From: Dioscorea cayenensis subsp. rotundata
Taxonomy: Eukaryota; Streptophyta; Magnoliopsida; Dioscoreales; Dioscoreaceae
Assembly: GCF_009730915.1 (NCBI RefSeq)
Contig: NC_052489.1
Coordinates: 23,553,916-23,617,915, forward strand
DNA: 64,000 bases
Direction: 5' to 3'
Shown: piece after piece, positions 52,827 through 61,204 of the stretch
How positions within the stretch are numbered: the stretch's first letter is position 1
How the letters are laid out: the number at the start of each line of letters is the position of its first letter
The notes under the pieces: model-generated
The model's input: only the letters and a program-made list of their open reading frames with translations
The model's database searches: none
What the model was told of the DNA's origin: nothing
Made by a program: the position numbers and the translations under genes

Positions 52827-53693
52827 TAAGAGCCAGCTAGGTGAGAAGGGTGGTTTGTTTAGTTGTGCAATATCTTTTGGAGTGCTAGATGCTGTCTTTG
52901 CTTAACAACAAATTAGTACTTCTTCTTCTTCTTGTTCTCAGTACTGCTTTTGAGTGATTTTTTTTTTATTTTTTTTATTTTTTTTTATTTTTTTGCGTTT
53001 CCAGCTCCTTTCGCAATCATATATACATCATGCATGTGCCATGCTGATGTTTGTTTTTATAATTAATGGTATACCTATTTGTTGATTTGGAGTATATGTT
53101 GATTAGTTTGGAGTTAGTGGCAGTGTACGTATTTATTTGGGGTTTTAGATATATAATTAATGTCTATCTTTTTTATCAATGCTTGGTTGGAGTAGGATTA
53201 GTGAACTAATTGATCTAGAAACAAAAATCTCAAATTCCTATATAACATTGAAAATTATATATATATATATATATGATAATTTTCCTGACATTAATTGCTC
53301 TAATTTTATAATAAAATTAATAGTTCTAATTTTTTCATACTCATCAGCGCTATGTTATCATCTCAAATGTGTGGCACACTCAAATGGTATTGTAGTCATG
53401 GGAACAATCATTTTATATGAATAGTTGCATTCTATTTAACTCAATAGTGACAGTGCTTCACAACCAAATTTATTGACTATGTTGTCATAGTTAAAAGACA
53501 TTTATTTTATATCTTCTTTGTTTGCACCAACTCTTGGGTTGTGAGAGTTTTTTATTTCAAGAAATTGGAGGAAATTGAGTTATTGATATTCAAGCCCGTC
53601 AAGTAGTAAACTTCAAATTTTGTTTTACAAAAAAGAATTCCTTAAATGGCATTTAAAAAGGAGCGGTAGAACTTGGGAAGTCATTATCTGTAA

Positions 53694-54226
53694 TGGTAGG
53701 CAGCAAGGAGGAGCCAACGACTTTGGATTTAAATGTTCAGCAAGTGAGGGGGAGGATAGATGGCATCTCAACAGCAAAATTAATGAACAACGGAACTAAT
53801 AAAGTGGAAAGAGATAAGGCAACTTGGCTCAATAGCAGAAGAATGAAAAGGAGAAACACATGTCTCGAAGAGTTTGTTACAAACATCAGCATGACCAATG
53901 AGTGAAAAGGAGGAGCTCGATAATGAGCAGGTTATTACACCTACGTGTAAAGGGGCTATGAAGAGGGAGAAAGAGAAAGGACAAGGCAACAAAGATTAAA
54001 GAGAAGCCTTAGTGTTTTGGTGAAGCTCCTCCTAGCATCTCTGGCTACTGGCTTAGGAGGAAAGCTATTTTTCACTTATCTTACTGTTATTTGTAATATT
54101 TTCATTGGATCTACAACTCTATGAGCTTAGTTTGTTGGATTTCTGTTATTCATGTTGGATCTTCTGTTATTTGTTAATTGATACTCAATATATCTGAAAG
54201 AAAACTTGTTTGAAGTGTAATTCTCA
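53694..54226 (+). repeat. 5' LTR of the Ty3/gypsy element
   Basis: The start TGGTAGGCAGCAAGG and shared blocks GGATTTAAATGTTCAGCA, GCAGAAGAATGAAAAGGAGA, CACCTACGTGTAA-like text and GTAATATTTTCATTGGATCT align along the full length with the 3' LTR. Substitutions and small indels are numerous, so insertion is not recent. The ends were set by eye, with an uncertainty of about 10 bp at the right end. Confidence 0.85.
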
Positions 54227-54339
54227 GAGTCTGTAAAATTATCAAACACATAGCCACATTAATAGTGTTGAATTACCAGTATCTCAAGCTATGTTGTTAA
54301 TGGGAGATCAAGATTCCTGTTCCTTAATTGCTACTAAGA

Positions 54340-54698
54340 TGCAAAGCGATTCATTTGGATTTCCCACGTTTTGGTGATATTGATGTTCTTCAATGGATTT
54401 TTCAAGTAGAACAGTTCTTCAATTATTATGACATTACTTATGCTTATTAGTTAAAGATTGCATCTATCCATTTTGATGGTCCAATGGTTCGGTAGTATCA
54501 GATGCTACAGAAGACATGGATTATATCATCTTGGTCTCACTTGGTCAGAGAGGTTGAGACTGTCTATCGACTTTTTGCCTATGAAGATCCGAGTCATACT
54601 CTGTTTAAATTCACACAGGAGGAGTCAGTGATCCACTACTATTCTAATTTCAAAGCATTGGCCAGTAGGGTGGATGGTATCTCTCCTACAACTCTTCT
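54340..54698 (+). pseudogene. Retrotransposon gag, first (truncated) copy
   Basis: The frame reads LDFPRFGDIDVLQWIFQVEQ onward, then [20 protein letters not shown], the gag motif of Ty3/gypsy elements. In-frame stops occur near 54451 and at 54493-54495. The copy breaks off at 54698, directly after SPTTLL, where geminivirus-like sequence begins in the same frame. The remaining gag is found only in the second copy after 56454. Confidence 0.8.
54394..54698. repeat. 305-bp gag direct repeat, copy 1 (left flank of the viral insert)
   Basis: It starts at TGGATTTTTCAAGTAGAACAG and aligns without indels to 56454-56758. The relative position of landmarks is constant; for example TAG at offset 99 in both. 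Substitutions are scattered. This copy immediately precedes the geminivirus-like DNA. Confidence 0.9.
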
Positions 54699-54705
54699 CA
54701 AGCAG

Positions 54706-55155
54706 GACATCGATCGGTCGATCAATCTTGTCCTGGAAGGCCTGAGTCGTATCGGTAAGGCTGCTTGGGCTTGGTCATTGGGTCAACATAATTATATCTG
54801 CGGCCATTTGGACTTTAATCCTGTCACCTTTCGGAATGCTGTAATGTATAATGTCATCGATGACGTAACCCCTAACTATCTCAAATTAAAACACTAAAAA
54901 GAGTTAATTGGCATTCAGTAGGATTGACAATCCGATTGTAATTATGGCAAATTAATTCAAATTAAAAGCGGGATTCCTTCCATTGTTATATGCAATTTGG
55001 GACATGATTCCAGTTATATAGATTTTCTGGATAAGGAAGATAATATTTTTTTAAGAGAGTGGACCATACGCAATGCTCAATTCGAATTCAACATCTCTCT
55101 TATTTTCCAATCAGCGTGGACAACTACCAGTACTGTGGCTGCTACTTCCACTTGA
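54706..55155 (+). pseudogene. Geminiviral Rep (C1/AC1), C-terminal helicase-half fragment
   Basis: The replication-initiator protein of geminiviruses combines an endonuclease and a superfamily 3 helicase; only the helicase half remains. The P-loop position reads GLSRIGKA, with Ala where Ser or Thr is expected. The Walker B-like YNVIDDV (near 54848-54868) and the motif C-like ICNLG (about 54994-55008) are retained. The frame carries stops at 54895-54897, 54919-54921 and 54925-54927, then runs open to TGA at 55153-55155. It is in the same frame as the preceding gag fragment. The endonuclease domain is absent. It is a non-functional relic. Confidence 0.85.
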
Positions 55156-55186
55156 TTGACTTTTTTTAGTTTTGTTTCCCATTTCC

Positions 55187-55310
55187 TGCACTGGCCATGG
55201 ACTTACAGACCGGGGAGCTCATCACCGCTCCTCAGGCAAATAATGTTGTGTTTTTCAGGGAAGTACACAATCCATTGTACTTAAAGGTAATCGAGCATAT
55301 CAGTCGGCCT
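55187..55310 (+). pseudogene. Geminiviral TrAP (C2/AC2) frame remnant
   Basis: In the frame overlapping the REn start there is a Cys/His-rich stretch, CTGHGLTDRGAHHRS, at 55187-55231. It is placed where geminiviruses encode the zinc-binding part of the transcriptional activator. A stop follows at 55241-55243, and the frame reopens with further Cys residues. The N-terminal part is disrupted by stops upstream of 55187. It was identified mainly by position and overlap, so the confidence is moderate. Confidence 0.5.
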
Positions 55311-55550
55311 TTCAACAACAATTATGACGGAATCAACATTGAAATCAGATTCAACCATAACTTGTGGAAATCTTTGAAGTTGCACAAATGCTGGTTATTT
55401 TTCTTAATTTGGACCACATTGGAACCTTTGAGTTCCAACTTTCTTCATTTGTTTAAATTTCATGTAATGTGGTTCTTAAAGACTTTTGGTGTTATTTCAA
55501 TTAATTCTGTAATTTGTGTTGTTGGCCATTTTGAATTGTCATTAATGTAG
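55197..55550 (+). CDS. REn-like (C3/AC3) replication-enhancer ORF of the endogenous geminivirus
   Basis: An uninterrupted 117-codon frame. The start MDLQTGELITAPQANN and the central block IRFNHNLWKSLKLHKCW are clearly of the geminiviral replication-enhancer family, whose members interact with Rep and host PCNA in the nucleus. The C-terminal part (VMWFLKTFGVISINSVI) is also family-like. The ORF then ends earlier than the usual length of about 134 residues. It overlaps the TrAP remnant and is followed by poly(A) signals, as in the viral genome. Its neighbours Rep and TrAP are broken, yet this frame is intact, by chance or by selection. Expression is unknown. Confidence 0.8.
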   Translation: MDLQTGELITAPQANNVVFFREVHNPLYLKVIEHISRPFNNNYDGINIEIRFNHNLWKSLKLHKCWLFFLIWTTLEPLSSNFLHLFKFHVMWFLKTFGVISINSVICVVGHFELSLM

Positions 55551-55568
55551 ACCAATCTTCACATATTA

Positions 55569-55582
55569 AATAAATCTTTATT
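55569..55582. terminator. Bidirectional poly(A)-signal pair
   Basis: AATAAA on the + strand (55569-55574) and on the - strand (55582-55577) face each other 19 bp after the REn-like stop codon. In begomoviruses the two convergent transcripts terminate at this point, so the pair supports a viral origin. Confidence 0.5.
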
Positions 55583-55914
55583 AATTGGTTTTCTGTTCTA
55601 TAATCCTTTTTTATTAGTCATTAAATTTCTTCCTCACATTGGATCCATCTAAAACTGAATGCAAACCATTATTCATGGAATATACTAATACAATATTCCC
55701 TTACATGATGACATCGTACTCAATGATTTATACATAATTTTTGCCATTACAATCCTTACCGTGTACATATTAATTTTTTTTTTTGTTCTTCTGCGCCTCA
55801 TTCACTTGTGATTTAATATTTAGTTTGTAGTGCTCCTTTACACATACCAATGTGACTTATCTCTCGTTTATTTTTCATCTTTACCCCACCACTCTCAATG
55901 AAATTGAAGGCCTA

Positions 55915-56350
55915 GCTCACATCTTTATCCTTTTTACCTGAGCTCGCAGCGTATCGTAGGAAACGAAATACGGCATTTTCCTGCTGCTGTAATGCATTTG
56001 CATAGTTCAACCATACTTGCGAGTCTTCTTCAAGTGTTAGGGCCATGCAGATTCCCTGTATACAATTGAATATTGTATTTGTTCAATATATCTTGAATAA
56101 TATAAACATAGCAAAGATCTCCTCTTTCTCCATTGTGTTTAAATTACTTGGTACGCATCACGTCTTTATATGATACATATTCTTCTCGTTAAGCCACTGC
56201 TTCGTCGAAATCTTCCATCGGACAAAACTTTTATAATTATAGCAAACATAACTGACATGTGGGGTCCATTGCCCATCCATGTGAAGACTTGGGCGGTCAT
56301 CTACTTCGAAGCCAAGATCTATTTTATTAATAAATGGAAAGGTCATCCAC
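55915..56350 (-). pseudogene. Possible decayed virion-sense region of the geminiviral insert
   Basis: In the viral map the coat-protein gene would lie here on the minus strand. I see only scattered weak resemblance in broken frames (for example RDAYQV near 56145-56160) and a short open stretch ending at 55914 (DSQVWLNYANALQQQENAV) that I do not recognise. The spacing from the poly(A) pair is too long for a simple coat-protein end. It may be other DNA captured with the virus. Confidence 0.2.
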
Positions 56351-56453
56351 ATGTGTTAACAGTACCCTTTTCCTATACATATTGCGAGACCTTTAATTTG
56401 AACCATCGAATCATAAATCAACACGTGGCAGTACAGACGAGGGCGGCCATCAG

Positions 56454-56758
56454 TGGATTTTTTAAGTAGAACAGTTGTTCGATTATTATGACATTATTGA
56501 TCCTTATTGACTAAAGATTGCATCTATTTATTTTGATGGTCCAATGGTTCCGTAGTATTAGATGCAACAGAAGACAGGGATTATACAATCTTGGTCTCAA
56601 TTGGTTAGAAAGGTTGAGACTGTCTATGGACTTTTTGTCTATGAAGATCTGAGTTATACTCCATTTAAACTCACTCAGGAGGAGTTAGTGACCCACTACT
56701 ATTCTAATTTCACAGCATTGGCCAATGGGGTGGATGGTATCTCTCCTACAACGCTATT
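56454..56758. repeat. 305-bp gag direct repeat, copy 2 (right flank of the viral insert)
   Basis: It aligns base for base with 54394-54698. It continues into the rest of gag, so this is the copy joined to the body of the element. It carries stops at offset 9 (TAA), at the TGA following DIIDPY, and at 56553-56555 (TAG). The last is shared with copy 1. Confidence 0.9.
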
Positions 56759-57160
56759 GCCCTATTTTATTAGTGGCCTAAAAAAGGAAATTCAAGGAGA
56801 TGTTATTTCATGGAAATCTGACTCGCTAACTACGACTTTTACATTGGCCAAATTATATGAAGAAAGATACTCAAAAACTTCTTGGGGACTTCCTAAGAAG
56901 ACTACTTTTCCTCAATATATTAATTCAATTTTTGGTCTGCAGAAACCTGCTATGGGGCCAATATTCCACCACAAACTTTACCAACTCCAATACTTTCTGC
57001 GGGGTCACCAGTTGCTACAACTCCCGCATCAATGCCTAGTTCTTCCAATGGAACACCATCCTTTCGGAAAATGACTTTCAATGAAATGCAATTGTGTAAA
57101 GCTAAAGGATTATGCTTTAACTATGATAAAAAATATACCCCAGCTCACATATGTAAAAAT
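56454..57160 (+). pseudogene. Retrotransposon gag, second copy, with zinc-knuckle relic
   Basis: The gag core (VETVYGLFVYEDLSYTPFKL, then LPYFISGLKKEIQGDVI) runs to a nucleocapsid-like CFNYDKKYTPAHIC near 57115. There the second Cys of the CCHC knuckle is Tyr. Frame breaks occur in the first 100 bp and near 57070. The order matches the Ty3/gypsy retrotransposon gag family. Confidence 0.8.
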
Positions 57161-57299
57161 AGGAGATTGTTATTATTACAATGGGAGAAGGAAACTTCTG
57201 CTGAGACTGTTGATGAAACTGAATTTTTGGCGGCAATTGATACACCGTCAGATGATAATTCTCCTAAACATTCTTTAAATGTAATGAATAGTGCACCAG

Positions 57300-57620
57300 T
57301 TTCAGGGACAATGGGGTTCATTAGATCTATTAATGGCTATGTAGTTGTTGTTTTATTGGATAGAGGCAGTGATGATAGTTTTATCCAACCCCGGATTGCA
57401 AATTTTTTAAAGCTTGATGTCCCACCAACGAATCCTTTTAAAGTCTTGGTGGGAGATGGTAATTCATTGTAAGTTGAAGGGTTTATTGAAGACTTGCAGA
57501 TAAAAATTCAAGGCCATGTCTTAAAGCTACCTATATATTTGTTGTTAATTGAGGATATTGAGGTGATTCTGGGTGCAGCATGGTTAGCCACTTTGGGCTC
57601 CATATTGTTGATTACAAGGC
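57300..57620 (+). pseudogene. Retrotransposon aspartic protease relic
   Basis: The protease frame shows VVVLLDRGSDDSFIQPRIA. The catalytic triplet D-(S/T)-G is D-R-G, which should inactivate it. The domain continues with LLIEDIEVILGAAWLATLGS after a stop at about 57470. It lies between gag and reverse transcriptase, as expected. Confidence 0.75.
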
Positions 57621-57899
57621 TAGATCATCTCAATTTTTTTAATAATAATAATTTTATTACCTTCCATGGTGACAAGGATGTGGGTCCAAAATTAGCATCA
57701 CGACATCAACTGCATAGACTTTGTATTTCTAAAGCTATTGCTAAATGTTACAATATTTCTGTTCAAGATTCCATCACTAGCACACATCAACAGATGCAAT
57801 CAAAGCCTCCAAATTCCATTACTGACTTCTACTTGGAATTTCCTACTAACATGCCTGAATCCTTAAGGCAATTATCGTTAAAGTATCAAATTGTATTTT

Positions 57900-58480
57900 C
57901 TCTCCCTATTGGACTTCCTCCACCAAGGGATTGTGATCATTGCATCCCATTACGAGTTGATATACCACCAGTCAAAGTTAGCCCCTATAGATATCCCCAC
58001 AGCCAAAAATTAAAATAGAGTCAATGATGAATCAAATGTTGCAGGAAGGCTTAATTGAACCAAGTATCAGTCCTTTTTCTTCACTAGTGTTACTTGTCAA
58101 GAAAAAGTATGGTACATGGTGTTTTTGTACCAATTATAGGGCCTTGAATGCCATTAGGTACCATAAAGATGCATTCTCTATTTCTACAGTGGATGAATTG
58201 TTAGATGAATTGAGTGGAGCTCAAATTTTTTTTCCAAGCTAGACCTCAGATCGAACTGGTTATCATCAAGTTTTGGTGCATAATGAGGACAAACATAGAA
58301 CAGCTTTCAGGATTCACCATGGCCATTTTCAATGGCTTGTTATGCCCTTTGGGTTATAATTAAAATGCTCCAATAACTTTTCAAGCTTTACTAAATTGTA
58401 TTTTCAGTTTTTTAATGCGCAGACATGTTCTCATATTTTTTGATGATATCCTTGTTTACAGTAAAGATTGGGATAGCCAT
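57900..58480 (+). pseudogene. Retrotransposon reverse transcriptase, broken
   Basis: The start block GLPPPRDCDHCIPL and PPVKVSPYRYPHSQ is followed by a frameshift and stop at 58016-58018. Then come NQMLQEGLIEPSISPFSSLV, KKKYGTWCFCTNYRALNAI, a frameshift near 58228, and VMPFGL with a stop. The catalytic box is FFDDILVYS (58435 onward), with the aspartates kept. It is typical of Ty3/gypsy RT but has at least four breaks. Confidence 0.85.
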
Positions 58481-58599
58481 TTATTACACTTGGAGCAAGT
58501 CCTCATCACTCTACAAGAACATAAATTGTATGCTAAATATTCTAAATGTTGTTTTATTCTATTTCAAATTAAATACATGGGTCATGTAGTATCAGCAAC

Positions 58600-59215
58600 G
58601 TGTGTTTATATGGATAAATCTAAGGTGGATGCTATTTTGCAGTGGCCAACACCAACTAATGTCAGATAATTGAGAAGATTTCTGGGACTCAGTGCTTACT
58701 ATAGAAGATTTATTAAAGCATATGAACTAAAAGCTCAATCAATGATTGATCTTTTAAAAAAGGACTCATTTCTGTGGACTGTAGATTCTCTATCAACATT
58801 TCAGACTCTTAAAGACACCATTGCTTCTGCACCTATCTTGAAATTACTTGATTTTTCTCAACCCTTCATTTTGGAACTGATGCATCTAAGATTGGCATAG
58901 GTGTTGCATTAAGCCAAGATCATCATTCTATAGCTTATTTCTCCAAATGACTTTCTTTGAGCATGCAGAAATAGTTAACCTATGTACAGGAAATTATGCA
59001 ATAACTGAATTAGTCAGCAAATTTTGCCATTATCTTTATGGCCATAGATTTATTATAAGAACTTACCAAGAAGTATTGAAGCATTCATGTCAACATACCA
59101 TTTAGACTTCAAAGTAGCAATTGTGGCTTCCTAAGTTACTTGGGTATGATTTTCATATTGAATATAAACCCGACAAGGATAATGTGGTTGTAGATGCTTT
59201 GTCAAAGTGCTTTTC
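58600..59215 (+). pseudogene. Retrotransposon connection/RNase H region, broken
   Basis: VDAILQWPTPTNVR, a stop near 58669, then RRFLGLSAYYRRFIKAYELK, the standard RT-RNase H connection of Ty3/gypsy elements. After 58900 the frame shifts. Remnants such as PLLTYVQ-like text and EYKPDKDNVVVDALSKC (about 59161-59210) mark the RNase H end. Confidence 0.75.
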
Positions 59216-59339
59216 ATTGCAATTGTCTTCACACATTCAATAATCACAGCTGCAAAACCCTTATTGTCTGGCTATTATTCAAAATATTTAGTCAACTGAT
59301 TCTATTAATGACAAGGGTAAGCTACTGATTCTAGATAAT

Positions 59340-60130
59340 CATCAATTGAAACAAACATTACTGCAAGAATTCCATTCTACTCCTATGCTAGGATGGCTCA
59401 TCAATTTTTCCAGAAGGGCATGCTCAAGGACATTGCTGAAATTTGTGAAATCCTGCCTTGTGTGTCAAAAAGCAAAATCTAATCACACTCATCCTAGGAG
59501 TCTTCTACAACCTTTCCCTATTCCACAACAAATATGGGAGGATCTTTCAATGGACTTCATCATGAGGTTACCAGTTTCTATAAGATTCTATAAGATTTAC
59601 TGTTATTTTTGTGGTGGTTAATATGCTATCCAAATTCGGCCACTTCATTCCATTAAAAGCAAATTTTTCTAGCGCTATCTTGGCAGAAGTTTTTATTCAT
59701 CATATTATAAAATTGCATGGAGTTCTAAAAACTATAATTAGTGACAGGGACAGAGCTTTTCTAAGCCGTTTTTTAAGACATTTGTTTCAGGTTATGGGCA
59801 CAACATTGTCAATGTCTTCAGCATGTCATCCACAGACGGATGGTTAAACTGAAGCTTTGAATAAATGCCTTAAATTATATCTGTGTTGTTTTGTTTCAGA
59901 CAATCCAAAAGCTTGGGTTGAATTATTACCTTGGGCATAATTTTGGTATAACACTTCTTACCACTGCAGTGCAGAATTAACCACATCCAAATTAGTGAGT
60001 GGACGTGATCCTCCAACTTTGATTACTTATTATTCTAATGAGAATGATTCGCCAGAGGTTTCCATATTAATGCCGAAACGAGATACAGTTTTATCCCAAT
60101 TGAAACATAATTTGTTGAGGGCCTAGCATC
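59340..60130 (+). pseudogene. Retrotransposon integrase, broken
   Basis: The N-terminal zinc-finger relic ends in SCLVCQKAKSNHTH. The catalytic core shows WEDLSMDFIMRLP (first Asp), ISDRDRAFLSRF (second Asp) and HPQTDG followed by a stop and EALNKC (the Glu region). A frame change lies near 59600, and further stops at about 59845 and 59938 interrupt the core. Confidence 0.85.
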
Positions 60131-60349
60131 GGATGAAGAAGTTTGCTGATAAACATCATACAAAGGTCTCCTTTGAGGAAGAGAACTGGGTATTTGTTAA
60201 GTTACAGCCATATTGTCAACACTCTATTACTTTGCGTAGGAATGAAAAACTGAGTATGAGGTATTTTAAGCCTTTTCCAATTATACAAAAAATTGGTGTT
60301 GTTGCATATAGGTTGCAATTGCCTAAAAGTGTTGGTATCCATCTAGTGT

Positions 60350-60605
60350 TTCATGTCTCTTTTGAAGAAATGTGTGGGCGATCACACTGATTATAAGGCC
60401 ACATCGCCATTAATTACCACAGGACAAGGTCATATCCTTCAACTTGTTGCGGTGCTACAATTTCGCAACATTCTCAAAAATAGCATCTCTGTTTGTCAAG
60501 CGCTTGTGAAATGGGACAGTTATGTTGTGGATGATACTTCCTGGGAAGATTGTGAGCTCTTGCATTCTTATTTCCCTCACTTAGACCTTGGGGACAAGGT
60601 CATTG
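60350..60605 (+). pseudogene. Chromodomain-like integrase tail
   Basis: The segment QALVKWDSYVVDDTSWEDCE followed by FPHLDLGDKVIVKRGGIV is the C-terminal chromodomain-type ending of plant chromoviruses. It lies just before the polypurine tract. Chromodomains guide integration toward particular chromatin. This copy is cut off from the broken polyprotein. Confidence 0.65.
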
Positions 60606-60607
60606 TA

Positions 60608-60618
60608 AAAAGAGGGGG
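60608..60618 (+). other. Polypurine tract
   Basis: AAAAGAGGGGG ends three bases before the TGTTAGG start of the 3' LTR. This is the expected plus-strand priming site and helps fix the LTR border. Confidence 0.75.
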
Positions 60619-60621
60619 TAT

Positions 60622-61176
60622 TGTTAGGGCTAGCAGCAAGGGGGAACCAATGACTTCGGATTTAAATGTTCAGCACATGAGGGGAGGATGGATGATATTC
60701 TAGCAACAAAATTAATGAAAAGCGGAGCTAATGACGTGGAAGGAGATAAGACAGCTTGGCGCAGGAGCAGAAGAATGAAAAGGAGAGGCACACGTCTAGA
60801 AGGGTTTGTTACAAACTCCAGCGTGGCCAACGAGTGAAGAGGTGGAGCTCTGCAATTACGCCTACGTGTAAGGAGGCTATAAAAGGGGGAAGAAAGAGAA
60901 GGGATAAGGTAGCGAAGAGGAAAAAGAAGAAGAAGAAGAAAAAGAAGAAAGAGACGTCTGGTTCTGGTGTTAAGCTCTGGCGAGCATCTCGGCTATCAGC
61001 TCTGGTGGAAAGCTATTTTCTACTTATCTTACTGTTTTTTGTAATATTTTCATTGGATCTATAACTCCATGAGGTTAGTTTGTTGGAATTATGTTATTCA
61101 TATTGGATCTTTTATTATTTAATATTTGATACTCAATATATCTTAGAAGAAACTTGGTTTGGAATGTGACTCTTTA
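60622..61176 (+). repeat. 3' LTR of the Ty3/gypsy element
   Basis: Begins TGTTAGGGCTAGCAGC and aligns along its length with 53694-54226. It contains an extra GAA-rich expansion (60918-60950) that the 5' LTR lacks. A TATAAAAG motif at about 60880 is a candidate LTR promoter TATA box. The right end is approximate. Confidence 0.85.
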
Positions 61177-61204
61177 GGTGGTGATTGAGAATTGAGTTTG
61201 GATT

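Larger units (their letters stand above)
48495..53685. repeat. Segmental duplication copy A (interrupted)
   Basis: Blocks of this segment reappear in order and orientation at 61205-63190. Examples are GAAAGCTTGAAAGTTAGCTA (48516 and 61237), AAGCACTTGAAAGT (near 49292 and 62083), CATTCAGTC followed by ATGGACC (51354 and 62179), TACTGCTTTTGAGTGA-like text after a TTC run (52921 and 62457), and GAAATTGGAGGAAATTGA (53560 and 63009). Two insertions missing from copy B interrupt it. No conserved ORF runs through either copy, so the unit is non-coding or a decayed gene region. Confidence 0.8.
54699..56453 (+). other. Endogenous geminivirus-like (begomovirus-type) insert
   Basis: This 1.75-kb block lies between the two gag repeats. 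In complementary-sense viral order it contains a Rep C-terminal half, a TrAP-frame remnant overlapping REn, an REn-like ORF and a bidirectional poly(A)-signal pair. A poorly preserved segment follows that may be the opposing virion-sense region. No conserved origin nonanucleotide (TAATATTAC), N-terminal Rep half or intergenic region was seen, so it is a partial genome. It cannot replicate: Rep is truncated and contains three stops. Yam and tobacco genomes are known to hold endogenous geminiviral sequences. Confidence 0.85.
53694..61176 (+). mobile_element. Decayed Ty3/gypsy chromovirus-like LTR retrotransposon carrying a geminiviral insert
   Basis: Two diverged LTRs (53694-54226 and 60622-61176) enclose gag, protease, reverse transcriptase, RNase H, integrase and a chromodomain-like end in the Ty3/gypsy order. 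A polypurine tract precedes the 3' LTR. Every coding domain has stops or frameshifts, and catalytic or zinc-binding residues are altered, so the element is dead. Gag is split by virus-derived DNA and partly duplicated. A tRNA primer-binding site next to the 5' LTR is not recognisable, and no clear target duplication was found. The element sits at the junction of two segmental duplication copies. Confidence 0.88.

Noticed and set aside
53693..53992. Open frames of 70 codons on both strands at the 5' LTR
   Set aside because: They lie inside the LTR and are not shared intact by the 3' LTR.
54699..56453. A geminiviral replication origin (TAATATTAC stem-loop)
   Set aside because: The nonanucleotide was looked for in the insert and its surroundings and not found; the intergenic region seems absent.
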